Assembly: GCA_001804805.1 (NCBI GenBank)
Contig: MHBH01000078.1
Span: forward strand, 1-55,527
Direction: 5' to 3'
Source: Lentisphaerae bacterium GWF2_49_21
GTDB taxonomy: Bacteria > Verrucomicrobiota > Lentisphaeria > Victivallales > GWF2-50-93
Length of the DNA stretch: 55,527 nucleotides
Shown here: positions 16,545 to 25,452 of the stretch, piece after piece
Numbering within the stretch: position 1 is the stretch's first letter
Layout of the letters: each line of letters starts with the position of its first letter
The notes under the pieces: generated by a model
The model's database searches: none
Told to the model about the DNA's origin: nothing
What the model saw: the letters and a program-made list of their open reading frames with translations, nothing else
Translations under genes and position numbers: made by a program

Positions 16545-17582
16545 ATGGAAAGATTTCTAATCATCAAAATAAGCAGTCTCGGAGACGTGCTCCACGCGTT
16601 TCCCGCAGTCTCCCTCATCAGGAGGAAATTTCCCGATGCAAAAATCGACTGGCTTGTAAATCCTTCATTCGCCCCTGTCCTTGAATACAACAAGGACGTC
16701 TCCGGAATTCTCAAGTTTCCCCGGAAGGAGCTTGGTTCTCCATTGTCCTTCCCCGGCGCCTTCAGCACGCTTGTCTCCCGGATACGCCGGGAGAAATACG
16801 ACATGGTGATCGATCTGCAGGGCCTCTTCAGGAGCGCGTTTTTTGCGAAGTTCGCAAGGTCTCCTGAGGTTGCTGGATTTGCATCGCCGAGGGAGAAGCT
16901 GTCGGCGTTGCTTTATAACCGGAAGATCAGTCCGGAACCGGAATATGTGCATGCGGTGGAAAAGAATGCACGGCTCGTATCAATCCTTCTTGACATTCCA
17001 TTCTCAGTTCCTGACACCTTGCTTCCTGTGAACTCCGCCAACAAGGGAAAGCTTGATTCCCTCCTTGCCGGAAAAGGAATTGCACAAGATGAAATTCTCG
17101 TAGGAGTTGCTCCGGGGGCGAGATGGGAGAGCAAGCAATGGCCTCCTGAATTTTTCGCCGAGGTGGTGGAAAAGGTCGGCGCCTCCGTGGAAAAATGCAG
17201 GTTCCTGCTTCTAGGGTCGCCAGATGAACTTGAAGCATGCAGGAAAATCGCCTCCGTCTGCCTGAAGGCACGGACAACAGTGATTGCCGGGGAGACGGGG
17301 ATAGGCGAGCTTGTCGAGGCGATACGGATGTCGAAATGCCTGTTATGCAATGACAGCGGCCCCATGCATATTGCAGCGTGCCTCCATGTGCCGGCCTTTG
17401 CGTTTTTCGGTCCGACCGATCCTGACAAGACGGGTCCGTATGGGAAAGGGCATACAGTTTTTAAGCCTGACATGAGTTGCATAAAATGTTTTAAGAGGTA
17501 TTGTCCTCAGCGAAATAATCTCTGCCACAAGTCTATAGATTCAAGTTCCGTGGCCGAAGGTGTAATTTCCCTTCTCAGATAA
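16545..17582 (+). CDS. glycosyltransferase family 9 (heptosyltransferase-like)
   Basis: The 345-residue protein has the N-terminal pattern FLIIKISSLGDVLHAFPAV (about 4-22) and the C-terminal NDSGPMHIAACLHVPAFAFF followed by GPTDPDKTGPYG (near 266-300), diagnostic of GT9 enzymes such as WaaC and WaaF that add heptose to the lipopolysaccharide inner core from ADP-heptose. The exact sugar and acceptor cannot be told. A cysteine cluster near the end (SCIKCFKRYCP, then LCHKS) is typical of several heptosyltransferases. The start is set by the conserved N-terminus, though no ribosome-binding site is seen because an inverted repeat abuts the ATG. A secreted protein gene follows after 17 nt. Confidence 0.9.
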   Translation: MERFLIIKISSLGDVLHAFPAVSLIRRKFPDAKIDWLVNPSFAPVLEYNKDVSGILKFPRKELGSPLSFPGAFSTLVSRIRREKYDMVIDLQGLFRSAFFAKFARSPEVAGFASPREKLSALLYNRKISPEPEYVHAVEKNARLVSILLDIPFSVPDTLLPVNSANKGKLDSLLAGKGIAQDEILVGVAPGARWESKQWPPEFFAEVVEKVGASVEKCRFLLLGSPDELEACRKIASVCLKARTTVIAGETGIGELVEAIRMSKCLLCNDSGPMHIAACLHVPAFAFFGPTDPDKTGPYGKGHTVFKPDMSCIKCFKRYCPQRNNLCHKSIDSSSVAEGVISLLR

Positions 17583-17599
17583 AAAAAGAGGTGCCAGTT

Positions 17600-18484
17600 G
17601 TGAAAAGGAATATTGCGATATTGCTGACTGTCATGATGGGTTTCTTCGCCTTTTCAGCCGGCGCCCAGGTTTCCGTCGCCGTGGCCGTCAACCGTTCAAA
17701 CTACCTGCTTTTCGAGCCGATCTATGCAAAGGTCATCTTGAGGAACTTCAGCGGACAGTCGCTGGCATTCAGCGATGATGCGGCGGCGACAGGCACGTTG
17801 AAATTTTTCATTGAAATGCCAGACAGGACCCGTGCCGAGCTCAGGAAGAACGCATTCAGTCCTATGACTGGAATAATATTGAAGCCAGGCGCCACAGAGG
17901 AAGTCCTTGTTCCGATAACAAGACTTTATGTCCTCACAAAACCGGGAAATTTAAGGATGAGGGCGGTCATAAGCCACAAGCAGCTTCCTTCGGAATACGA
18001 GTCTCCGGCGACGACATTCACAATTTGCAACGGGCTTCCTGTGTGGGAGAGGAGCGTCGGCGTCCCCGATCTCTTCAAGAAGAACAAGGAAGAATCCCTG
18101 CCGCCAAGGAAAGTAAAGATTGTCACTTTCAATGATGGCAAGGACAAGGTCTACTGTCTCATAATTGAAGATGGGAAATATGTCTATGGAGTTGCCAGGA
18201 TTGGCGCCGATATCGGCAATTTTCCGCCGACCTGCGAGATAGATGGGTTGAGCAAGGTCCATATCATGATCCAGGTCAGCCCAAACGTCTTTTCCTATTT
18301 TATCTATGACGTCAACTGCGAGCTCTCTGAGAAGGAAGTGTATGTCAAGTCTGGCACTGCTCCGACACTTGTGCTTGATCCCAAGGAGGGAACTGTCGTA
18401 GTTGTCGGTGGAAGAAAAGGAATCAAGGACGTCGACTTCGTCGAGGAACAAGGTATTCCCAAGCTCACCAAGGAAGTTGATTGA
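17600..18484 (+). CDS. secreted protein of unknown function
   Basis: The product is about 294 residues with a signal peptide (1-22, ending SAGA) and a first domain rich in beta strands (NYLLFEPIYAKVILRNFSGQ) that resembles immunoglobulin-like folds. A second part (about 165-290) contains NDGKDKVYCLIIEDGKYVYG and VVVVGGRKG, also beta-rich. I recognise no named family. Two GTG codons are possible starts; the one at 17600 (VKRNIAILLT) is preferred because AGAGGTG lies 6 nt upstream and it leaves a normal signal peptide. It closely follows the glycosyltransferase and is probably in its transcript. Confidence 0.75.
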   Translation: MKRNIAILLTVMMGFFAFSAGAQVSVAVAVNRSNYLLFEPIYAKVILRNFSGQSLAFSDDAAATGTLKFFIEMPDRTRAELRKNAFSPMTGIILKPGATEEVLVPITRLYVLTKPGNLRMRAVISHKQLPSEYESPATTFTICNGLPVWERSVGVPDLFKKNKEESLPPRKVKIVTFNDGKDKVYCLIIEDGKYVYGVARIGADIGNFPPTCEIDGLSKVHIMIQVSPNVFSYFIYDVNCELSEKEVYVKSGTAPTLVLDPKEGTVVVVGGRKGIKDVDFVEEQGIPKLTKEVD

Positions 18485-18556
18485 TTGGCGCAACCGCCGG
18501 ATTTCGAGTTTCGAACTGCAAATCTTACTAACAATATAGAAACGGATAATGATATT

Positions 18557-20053
18557 ATGGAAAACAATGTTCAGAAACCTGTGCAGCCTCCAGTCCAGGA
18601 GATGTCTGCTGAAGATATTTTCACACAGAGGCTTAATAAGCTTGAGGAATGGCGCACGGCAGGCGTTGAGCCGTTCGGGAAATCATTCGAGACCACCGGA
18701 AGGATCTCGGAAATAAGGGCGAAATTCGTCCCGGATACTGAAATCCATGTCTCCGCAGCGGGCCGCGTCACCGCATACAGGACGATGGGCAAGTCAATCT
18801 TCGCCGACATCAAGGACAGCACGGGCAAGATACAGCTCTACGTCCACAAGGACAATCTTGGCGAACCCGCGTTCCTGCTTTTCAAGAAGATCGACATAGG
18901 CGACATGATCGGCGTCGAAGGGAAGCTTTTCACGACTAGGACCGGCGAGGTCACGATCAAGATCTCGAAGTTCGAACTTTTGAGCAAATCGCTCAGGACG
19001 CTTCCGGAAAAATGGCACGGCCTCACCGATGTCGAGCAGATCTACAGGCAGCGTTATCTCGACCTGATCGTCAATGAGAAAAGCAGGGATGTATTCAAGA
19101 AACGTTTTGCGATAGTCAGCGAGATCCGCAGGTTCCTTGCTGAAAAAGGATTTACCGAAGTTGAAACTCCAATGCTCCAGTACCTCGCAGGTGGTGCGGC
19201 GGCAAAGCCGTTTGAGACTTCCTATGAGGCGCTCCATGCCCAGATGTTCATGCGCATAGCCCCGGAACTCTACTTGAAAAGACTTCTCGTGGGCGGATTC
19301 GAAAAGATCTACGAACTCAATAGGAATTTCAGGAACGAAGGGATGTCGCGCAAGCACAACCCCGAATTCACGATGATCGAAATCTATCAGGCTTTCGGCG
19401 ACTGCAGGACGATGATGGACCTTGTTGAAGGACTCGTAACGACTGTCGCCCAGAATGTCTTCGGCACATTGAAGATCGACCATGGGAACGGAAAGATAAT
19501 CGATCTGACTCCGCCGTGGAGGAGAGTTTCATACAACGATCTCGTGAAGGAGAAGGCGGGTGCGGACTGGTTCGATGTCACCCCTCAGGAAAGAGCTGAA
19601 CGTGCAAAAGGCATGGGGCTCCATGTCGATCCGAAGTTCCTCGACTTTGAAGTCACCCATGAAGTATATGAGAAGCTCATCGAGAGCACGCTCATACAGC
19701 CGACTTTCGTGACGCGCCTTCCGGCAGTGCTTGTTCCGCTTGCCAAGGCCTGCGCCGACGACGGCAATTTTGTCGACGTGTTCGAGCTTGAGATAAACGG
19801 ACAGGAAATTTCCCCCGGATATTCGGAGCTCAATGATCCGATTGAACAGAGAAGGCGCTTCGTCGAGCAGGCGAAGAGGGCAGGCCCCAAGGAAGGCGCA
19901 ATCGACGAGGACTTCCTGACGGCCCTTGAGTACGGCATGCCACCCGCAGGCGGAATGGGAATCGGCATCGACCGTCTCGTGATGCTTCTCACTGCCTCCG
20001 AGTCGATCAGGGACGTCATACTGTTCCCGCACCTGAAACCAGTTCATAGATAG
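18557..20053 (+). CDS. lysS: lysyl-tRNA synthetase, class II
   Basis: The enzyme of about 498 residues charges tRNA-Lys. An OB-fold anticodon-binding domain (about 40-160) precedes the class II catalytic core, with motif 2 (FRNEGMSRKHNPEFTMIE), the family-typical GGAAAKPFET in place of the more usual GGA(T/N)A, and motif 3 (GMGIGIDRLVM). An in-frame TTG lies at 18485, but the residues from there to 18557 do not resemble a synthetase start and overlap the end of the previous gene's reading, so the ATG at 18557 (MENNVQKP) is chosen. Length then fits the family. Confidence 0.96.
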   Translation: MENNVQKPVQPPVQEMSAEDIFTQRLNKLEEWRTAGVEPFGKSFETTGRISEIRAKFVPDTEIHVSAAGRVTAYRTMGKSIFADIKDSTGKIQLYVHKDNLGEPAFLLFKKIDIGDMIGVEGKLFTTRTGEVTIKISKFELLSKSLRTLPEKWHGLTDVEQIYRQRYLDLIVNEKSRDVFKKRFAIVSEIRRFLAEKGFTEVETPMLQYLAGGAAAKPFETSYEALHAQMFMRIAPELYLKRLLVGGFEKIYELNRNFRNEGMSRKHNPEFTMIEIYQAFGDCRTMMDLVEGLVTTVAQNVFGTLKIDHGNGKIIDLTPPWRRVSYNDLVKEKAGADWFDVTPQERAERAKGMGLHVDPKFLDFEVTHEVYEKLIESTLIQPTFVTRLPAVLVPLAKACADDGNFVDVFELEINGQEISPGYSELNDPIEQRRRFVEQAKRAGPKEGAIDEDFLTALEYGMPPAGGMGIGIDRLVMLLTASESIRDVILFPHLKPVHR

Positions 20054-20094
20054 ATTCGACAGGATAACAGGATTTACTGGATTAAGAATGTAAC

Positions 20095-20134
20095 ACAGGC
20101 GCCCTTCGATAAACTCAGGACAGGTCTCGCCTGT
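20095..20134. repeat. family D palindrome with an inserted module
   Basis: ACAGGCG (20095-20101) and TCTCGCCTGT (20125-20134) are the two halves of the family D core, which is uninterrupted at 38110-38125. Here they are split by a 23-nt segment ending TCAGGACAGG. The same interruption at the same point occurs at 30585-30621. Confidence 0.65.
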
Positions 20135-20239
20135 GATTTTGATGAGTCCTCTCCAGAGGATGAGTCTTTCGGAGTGCGCGGTGCCTGCCTCGGCGTAGCT
20201 TCCATGAGAAGCCAGGTCAGCCGCGCTTTGGATTATCTT

Positions 20240-20289
20240 AAAGCGGCGCTTATACGCCGCGCTCCAAAAGTCAGGCAAAGAGCCTGACG
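20240..20289. repeat. double hairpin repeat, family H, copy 2 (inverted)
   Basis: The reverse complement matches 7230-7279: GTCAGGC/GCCTGAC hairpin, TTTTGGAGC spacer, then a GCGGC hairpin. The second stem differs in sequence but still pairs. Confidence 0.6.
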
Positions 20290-20324
20290 TAAATTCAGAA
20301 AAGAAAAAAAATAGGTTTGAATCC

Positions 20325-20921
20325 ATGAATAGCAAATACTTCGCCCTGGACATAGGCAATGTCTGCATGAAGGTGCAGACCGAGAAATGCCTTGAGGCCC
20401 TCGGATATGCCGCGATCACGGAAGTCCCGCTGGAATTCCTCGACGCCTGCGCAAGGCTTGAAACCGGCAAAATCTCCACCGAGAAATGGCTTGACGTCTT
20501 CAGGACGGTTACGGGCGGACGTTTTTCCGACACCGAGCTTATCCATGCTTGGAGACTGATACTTGGAGATGAAATTCCTGGAATAGGGGAGTTCCTAAAG
20601 GAAGTCACGGAAAAGGGAATAAGGCTGATCTTCTTCTCGGACACCTCCGAGCTTCATCTTGATTTCGTCTACAGATATCTCCCAAGTGCGGTATATGTCA
20701 GCGGAGGGATCTTCAGTTTTGACGCGGGGTGCAGGAAACCGGAAGCGGGGATGTACGAATCTTTCGAAAAGGCTTACGGCAAACCGTGCTTCTACACCGA
20801 TGACAAGCTGGAGAACATTGAAGCGGGACTGAAACACGGCTGGCCCAGCCACCAGTTCACCTCCGTGGAAAAACTGAGGAAATCATTCCAGGCGTATTCC
20901 CAGGAATGCATTTTGCTATAA
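20325..20921 (+). CDS. HAD-superfamily hydrolase, YihX-like
   Basis: The 198-residue protein has HAD motifs in order: the nucleophile Asp in ALDIGNVCMK (about 7-16; the DxGN form is usual in the YihX subgroup), motif II Ser/Thr in FFSDTSELH (about 104-112), the lysine in CRKPEAGMYE, and acidic motif IV YTDDKLENI (about 152-160). Such enzymes remove phosphate from small metabolites such as sugar phosphates; YihX acts on glucose-1-phosphate, but the substrate here is open. It lies alone between repeat-rich spacers. Confidence 0.85.
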   Translation: MNSKYFALDIGNVCMKVQTEKCLEALGYAAITEVPLEFLDACARLETGKISTEKWLDVFRTVTGGRFSDTELIHAWRLILGDEIPGIGEFLKEVTEKGIRLIFFSDTSELHLDFVYRYLPSAVYVSGGIFSFDAGCRKPEAGMYESFEKAYGKPCFYTDDKLENIEAGLKHGWPSHQFTSVEKLRKSFQAYSQECILL

Positions 20922-20964
20922 TACCGTTTAGCTTTCATCGATATAATAACTTCATTATAAGTAT

Positions 20965-21005
20965 GTCGGGTTTTACCTGTCCTGAGCCTGTCGAAGGAAC
21001 CCGAC
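20965..21005. repeat. hairpin carrying the inserted module, third locus
   Basis: GTCGGGTT (20965-20972) and AACCCGAC (20998-21005) pair perfectly. The loop holds CCTGTCCTGAGCCTGTCGAA (20976-20995), the reverse complement of the module found at 20102-20124 and 30591-30614. Confidence 0.65.
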
Positions 21006-21064
21006 GATTAACTGGCGGTTTAAAAACCGCCATACTCTTTGAATTGAGATTCGGTATAAGAATT

Positions 21065-21264
21065 GGTTCCTGAAATATTTTCAAACCACGGACTCGTCCC
21101 TCCAAGTCACTCGGACTTGGAAATGACTTTAAGCACTGGTGGTTTTGCTCGTAGTAGCGCATGTTTGCGCGTTCTTCATGGTGTTTTTCCTGCGTCAAGC
21201 TTCCAACTGCCAAGCCCCTTTGACGAACTCGCCGAGTCCGTTATTTGAAAATATTTAGGAAGCC
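21065..21264. mobile_element. MITE-like element with 32-nt terminal inverted repeats
   Basis: Segments 21065-21096 and 21233-21264 are inverted copies, matching at about 26 of 32 positions with runs AAATATTTTCAAA and ACGGACTCG. They enclose 136 nt without a plausible gene; inside is a small hairpin TCCAAGTC/GACTTGGA. The size and ends fit a non-autonomous transposable element. No clear target duplication is visible and no matching transposase is in the window. It ends 14 nt before the antitoxin start, so it may supply that gene's promoter. Confidence 0.5.
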
Positions 21265-21278
21265 AATAAGGTATAATC

Positions 21279-21530
21279 ATGAAGAAAGCAACAGTAACTC
21301 AACTGAGACGTGACTTTGGGGAAGTCCTTTCCTGGATAATGGAAGGGGAGGAGCTCGTCATTACCAGACGACACCGTTCTATTGCAAGAATGCTTCCCAT
21401 CATTCCCGAAGAGAAAAAGATTTTGAAGATGCCAGATTTCACAGGCAGGATGAAGAATATTTTCGGCTCCTGCAACCTGAAGACCAGTGATATTCAGGGC
21501 ATTATTGATTATGACAGGGGAAAATTTTGA
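21279..21530 (+). CDS. Phd/YefM-type antitoxin
   Basis: The 83-residue protein begins KKATVTQLRRDFGEVLSWIMEGEELVITRRHRSIARMLP, the typical Phd/YefM DNA-binding half that represses its own operon. The C-terminal half, from about residue 45, would bind the toxin. No recognised toxin follows. Overlapping its end by 20 nt in another frame is a 51-codon reading frame, the place where a toxin normally sits. TATAAT lies directly before the ATG. Directly upstream is a MITE-like element. Confidence 0.8.
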   Translation: MKKATVTQLRRDFGEVLSWIMEGEELVITRRHRSIARMLPIIPEEKKILKMPDFTGRMKNIFGSCNLKTSDIQGIIDYDRGKF

Positions 21531-21666
21531 CATATCAGAGGAATTAAGCGAGATTGAAAGTACGGTGTCCAGAGAATTCAAAAACCTCAAAACAATTGTA
21601 GAACTGACGTTTATTTTTGAATTTCCACAAAGATTTCTGAAAAAGCTGCGTCTAATAGTTAAATGA
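21511..21666 (+). CDS. small reading frame in the toxin position
   Basis: An ATG at 21511 opens 51 codons starting MTGENFDISEELSEIESTV and rich in charged residues, overlapping the antitoxin's last 20 nt in another frame. The overlap is like that of many antitoxin-toxin pairs. I do not recognise a toxin family, and the length is short for one, so it may be a fragment, a small new toxin or a chance frame. Confidence 0.3.
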   Translation: MTGENFDISEELSEIESTVSREFKNLKTIVELTFIFEFPQRFLKKLRLIVK

Positions 21667-21704
21667 ACATAGATAGTTCATGCGGAAATAAAGGAGACAG
21701 CAAA

Positions 21705-24700
21705 ATGTTTTTACGGGCATTGATATTCTTCTTGATGCTTTCAATTGTGGGTTCCTCCGTCCTCTCTGCCGAGATTCGTATTGCCATTTTGGGGGATCTT
21801 GAAAAAAACAGGGCGGAGATAGATTCTTTAACCGCGCTTCTCTCGAAAGAGCCCGGTATCAATCTTGTGGAACGTTCCGAAATAGATAAGATAATTAAAG
21901 AGCAGAGTCTCTCGGTATTGGGGATAAAGACCAAAGACGCGATCAAGGCAGGCTCCCTCCTCGGAGCCAAGGGGGTCATAATAATAAAATTCTTCGAATG
22001 GGAGGGTAAGAACGTCCTGAGTGCACGCCTAGTTGGAACGGAGTCCGGAGCAGTCCTAGACGCCTGGATTCAGGGCACTCCATCAGAGGAAGCCAATCAT
22101 TTTGCAAAATCGGTGAAGTTCAAGTTCCTTCCACTATTTGAAAAGCTTTCCCTTAATCGCAAGGATATTTTCGCGTTGTCGCTTATGGGCATACGTTCTC
22201 CGGTTGACAGCCCCGAGGGAAAAGAGTTGGAACGGAAGTTGACGTTGCTCCTGTCACAGAGGCTCATCCTTGAAAAGAGCTTCGTGGTTCTTGAGAGATG
22301 GCGCCTAGGTAATATTGCCTGGGAGAAGGAACTCAATCTCGACGAGACTCCTCTTTGGACTAGCTCTTCAATAGTTGACGGCTCAGTCGAAAGCCTGCAC
22401 GATGGCAAGGGAACATTGAAAGTCTCGATTAGATTGCGTAGCCCCGGGGGCAAGTCGGAAAACTTCGAGATCAATGGTTCAACCTTAGACCTGAAGCTTT
22501 GTGTTGACTCAATTGCCAAGGATATTTGCGAAAGAATCGGCGCTGGAAAAACGGAGCTCTCATGGGATTCATCCAAGGAGGCCGAATTTTATTTTAATGA
22601 GGCCGAGTGGCTTTTCCGTTCGAAAGCATATGCCCGTGCACGGGAAGCCGTAGATGCCTCAAGGGCACTCGGCCGCAAAGGCCTGGAAATAGACCTGCTT
22701 CACATTAGAGCCTGTCAGGAGGAGATACGGGGCCGTATCCAGGAATATGCGAGCAAGAAGAACAAATCCGAGGATAATAGGTATCTTACTTTTGAGACCG
22801 CCGACCTTATCGCGGAAGCTCTTGATCTAAACGTGAAATTCCTAGAAGAAAATCAGAAATTTCCACCACCCCCTTTCTTCTTTGGCGGTTTCGAAAGAGA
22901 TGCAATTGACCCCGTATGCATTTTGTCCCATATCTGGATCGAAGGGCTTTATGTCAAGGAGCCCCGGTGGAAGGCAAAAGTAAAGCTGATCTCGTCTCTG
23001 GCACGCAAGGCCGTAGCTTTGATCATGGAAAAAGGAGATGCTTTCTCGGACATCTACATATTTTATTCTCAATATATGCAGTATATCGGCTTTATATTCG
23101 AGCGACCAGAGGATGCCATCGCCGAATACAGAAGGCTTCTTGCCAAGGAATTACCATCCAATCCGAAATTGCGTATTTTTTTGCGTGAACGCATGGCTGA
23201 CGGCATTAGAATTAATTGCTGGGATATGCAAAAACTCAACCGTGAGGGAAAAAATGATTATGAGGCCTCGGACAAGCCCGGAATAGCCTTCGTCAAGGCC
23301 CTCATCAAGGATCTGGAGAACTCAGCATCGGAGCAGGACAGGATCGATGCAATGATTCTTGGCTGGAGGGATCTTCCTGACGCGAAGCTGGAATCCTTCC
23401 TTTGGGATGAACGCGATAGCATTATGTCCGACAACGACAAAACAGGCCACTGCGCCGAGGTGCTCCTCCGCCAAATCCGAAATAAAGATATCCTTATGAA
23501 AATGCTTCTCTATGCCTTTTCAAAAGATTATCTCCTGAACGCCAAGCTTGTTCGGGACATCCTAGCTATCAACATGAAAATAAATGACGGGAAGAAGACA
23601 GGCGTGAGCAAGGAAGAGTATGACCGGCTTGCCACAGCCTGGTGGGATTATCGGAATAGGGTTGATTCAAAGCTCAAGTCCTCACCTCAATTGTTGAAAA
23701 ACTATATGGGAAACATTGACCTTGAGATTTCTAAGTGCTCCAATGTCCGCCGGTTAGAGGGCGCAGCCTCTGTGATGGAAATAAGCCCTGATCTTGTATT
23801 TGACATTGGGAAGGGGCTCTCCGAGAAAGTTGGCGCTCCTACGAATTCCGTAGCGGAAAAGATCTTCCTGCATGCTGGGCAATTGCAAATTTCGGGACAT
23901 TGTGGAACTCTTGGCAAACCACGCGACAATCCCAAGATATCGGTGGATGATATTAATCATTATGGGATAGTCTCCTTCCTGGCTTCAATTGATCCTGTAA
24001 CTGACGTCATATCCTTCGACTTCGCCCCAGATGATAGGAAATCCATCTCTGACAGAGGTCCGCATACGGGTTACGCTGGTGGTTGGGCCGGAGACATGCT
24101 CGGGGACGGTACTGTTGTCTATTATGCGGCGTTGGACGGAAAAGTATACAGGAAGAACAATAATTCCCAATGGAATCTCCTTGCCGAAAGTGGCTTCACA
24201 GCGCCTTTACCGTTTATCTGCACAAAAGGGAACCTTTTCATTGCCTATTCCAAGTCAAAATCCAAACCCTATTCTGGAATCGTGAAGATAGGCACCAATG
24301 ACGGAAAGGTAGAGATTCTTGCTTCAAGCAGGCGTAATCCGCCTCTTAGCCCTTTTGACAATTGTGAGGCGTTGGAGGCTTGGTCTCTGGACTGCTCCGA
24401 CAACGGCGTTCTTGTCGCAAATTTCCATGATCTGAAATCCACTCTTGCAACTTTGGACATAGCCAAGGGTGAATGGAAGACGGTTATAAGTGGTGCTAGC
24501 GGAAGATCCAGTGGAAGCATCCACTATTGGGAATATAAGACTGCATATATCTTCGATGGAAAAGAGGGAGCCTTGCGAAAAACGGATCTATCTTCCATGA
24601 TGAAGGAGAAATTCCTGGACATCGTAAACCCCGAGTATCGGCGTTGCGAAGGAAAGATTGTTGGAGATTCCAAGCAAATAGTACGCCTTTCACAGCTCGA

Positions 24701-24932
24701 TGCCAGACTCTACGAGATCAGGATACTCGACATGGACTCCGGGAAAGCGCGCATCTGTAAGTTCCATCTTAAAACCGATGTGCCCCCGGACAAGGGCAGA
24801 TTCATGAAAAGCCTGGCACTGGCCGGTGACCATGTCTACTTGCTTGCCGTTGGAAAGTATGACCAGTGGGGTGAAGATAACAGCGACGCGTGCCTTTTCA
24901 GAATCAAGCTTTCCGCATTTCCTTATCAATGA
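21705..24932 (+). CDS. large secreted protein with CsgG-like N-terminal domain
   Basis: With the ATG at 21705 the protein is about 1075 residues. That start is chosen because AAGGAG lies 8 nt before it and it gives a clean signal peptide (MFLRALIFFLMLSIVGSS). Residues about 20-130 resemble CsgG/TolB-type envelope domains: RIAILGDLEKN, INLVERSEIDKIIKEQSL, LGAKGVIIIKFFEW. The middle (about 280-640) is helical and tetratricopeptide-like. The C-terminal third is beta-rich with repeated strand patterns (GGWAGDMLGDGTVVYYAALD, LFIAYSKSKSKPYSGIVKI) that suggest a propeller. No function can be assigned; an envelope or surface role is likely. The gene seems to stand alone. Confidence 0.7.
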   Translation: MFLRALIFFLMLSIVGSSVLSAEIRIAILGDLEKNRAEIDSLTALLSKEPGINLVERSEIDKIIKEQSLSVLGIKTKDAIKAGSLLGAKGVIIIKFFEWEGKNVLSARLVGTESGAVLDAWIQGTPSEEANHFAKSVKFKFLPLFEKLSLNRKDIFALSLMGIRSPVDSPEGKELERKLTLLLSQRLILEKSFVVLERWRLGNIAWEKELNLDETPLWTSSSIVDGSVESLHDGKGTLKVSIRLRSPGGKSENFEINGSTLDLKLCVDSIAKDICERIGAGKTELSWDSSKEAEFYFNEAEWLFRSKAYARAREAVDASRALGRKGLEIDLLHIRACQEEIRGRIQEYASKKNKSEDNRYLTFETADLIAEALDLNVKFLEENQKFPPPPFFFGGFERDAIDPVCILSHIWIEGLYVKEPRWKAKVKLISSLARKAVALIMEKGDAFSDIYIFYSQYMQYIGFIFERPEDAIAEYRRLLAKELPSNPKLRIFLRERMADGIRINCWDMQKLNREGKNDYEASDKPGIAFVKALIKDLENSASEQDRIDAMILGWRDLPDAKLESFLWDERDSIMSDNDKTGHCAEVLLRQIRNKDILMKMLLYAFSKDYLLNAKLVRDILAINMKINDGKKTGVSKEEYDRLATAWWDYRNRVDSKLKSSPQLLKNYMGNIDLEISKCSNVRRLEGAASVMEISPDLVFDIGKGLSEKVGAPTNSVAEKIFLHAGQLQISGHCGTLGKPRDNPKISVDDINHYGIVSFLASIDPVTDVISFDFAPDDRKSISDRGPHTGYAGGWAGDMLGDGTVVYYAALDGKVYRKNNNSQWNLLAESGFTAPLPFICTKGNLFIAYSKSKSKPYSGIVKIGTNDGKVEILASSRRNPPLSPFDNCEALEAWSLDCSDNGVLVANFHDLKSTLATLDIAKGEWKTVISGASGRSSGSIHYWEYKTAYIFDGKEGALRKTDLSSMMKEKFLDIVNPEYRRCEGKIVGDSKQIVRLSQLDARLYEIRILDMDSGKARICKFHLKTDVPPDKGRFMKSLALAGDHVYLLAVGKYDQWGEDNSDACLFRIKLSAFPYQ

Positions 24933-25023
24933 AGATTGATGATTTTGTTAACTGGGATTTAGTCTTGATAATAGAAGATTCTTTGTGGCTCTGTGGCTTT
25001 GTGAGAGAAGGGAATTTCCGTTT

Positions 25024-25071
25024 TCGAAGTTCTTCGCCATGGCTATTGCGCGCATCATCGCCTTCGCCTTG
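25024..25071 (-). repeat. second copy of the trpE 3' end
   Basis: This 48-nt stretch matches 25612-25659 inside the trpE C-terminus at 45 positions. In the trpE frame it encodes KAKAMMRAIAMAKNFE, and all three differences (25032, 25044, 25062) fall at third codon positions and are silent. It starts immediately after the stop codon of the HigA gene. Confidence 0.85.
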
Positions 25072-25073
25072 GT

Positions 25074-25442
25074 TCACGCCATGGCTTCTATGAGAATATC
25101 GGATGGTATCTTCAATCCCTTGTGGAGGTTCTTTGCGATTTTCGGAGATATTTTCCTTTTGTGGTTAAAAATCTCGGAAATGCGGCTGCGCGCCCCGAAA
25201 TATGGTTCGATGTCCTTTCGCGTGAGCCCGGCCTGTTCCATCCTGAAAAGTATGGCCTCCACGGGGTCAGGCGGCGGTGTAGGGAAATTAACGTCCTCGT
25301 AATGTTTTACCAGTACGGTCAGAAGCTCATACTTCTCCTCTTCATGGCTTCCCTTCTTGAGGTCTGAAAGCATAAGCTTCTCGATCTCCTCAAGAGCCTG
25401 ATGATATTCTTTTTCATCTTTTATAAGTCTTACTGTTTTCAT
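25074..25442 (-). CDS. higA: HigA-type antitoxin / helix-turn-helix protein
   Basis: The 122-residue protein matches the HigA group: a helical N-terminal part (EKEYHQALEEIEKLM) and a C-terminal helix-turn-helix (MEQAGLTRKDIEPYFGARSR, then ISEIFNHKRKISPKIAKNL). It neutralises a RelE-like HigB nuclease and represses the operon. AGAGGAG lies 6 nt before its ATG. The toxin gene should lie just upstream, and only its last 37 codons remain. The stop codon TGA (25076-25074) abuts a second copy of the trpE 3' end. The antitoxin appears intact although its partner is broken. Confidence 0.85.
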   Translation of the reverse strand: MKTVRLIKDEKEYHQALEEIEKLMLSDLKKGSHEEEKYELLTVLVKHYEDVNFPTPPPDPVEAILFRMEQAGLTRKDIEPYFGARSRISEIFNHKRKISPKIAKNLHKGLKIPSDILIEAMA

Positions 25443-25452
25443 ATTGGCTCCT

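Noticed and set aside
21063-21248. Small plus-strand reading frame
   Set aside because: It lies almost fully within the MITE-like element and its codons run through the inverted repeats.
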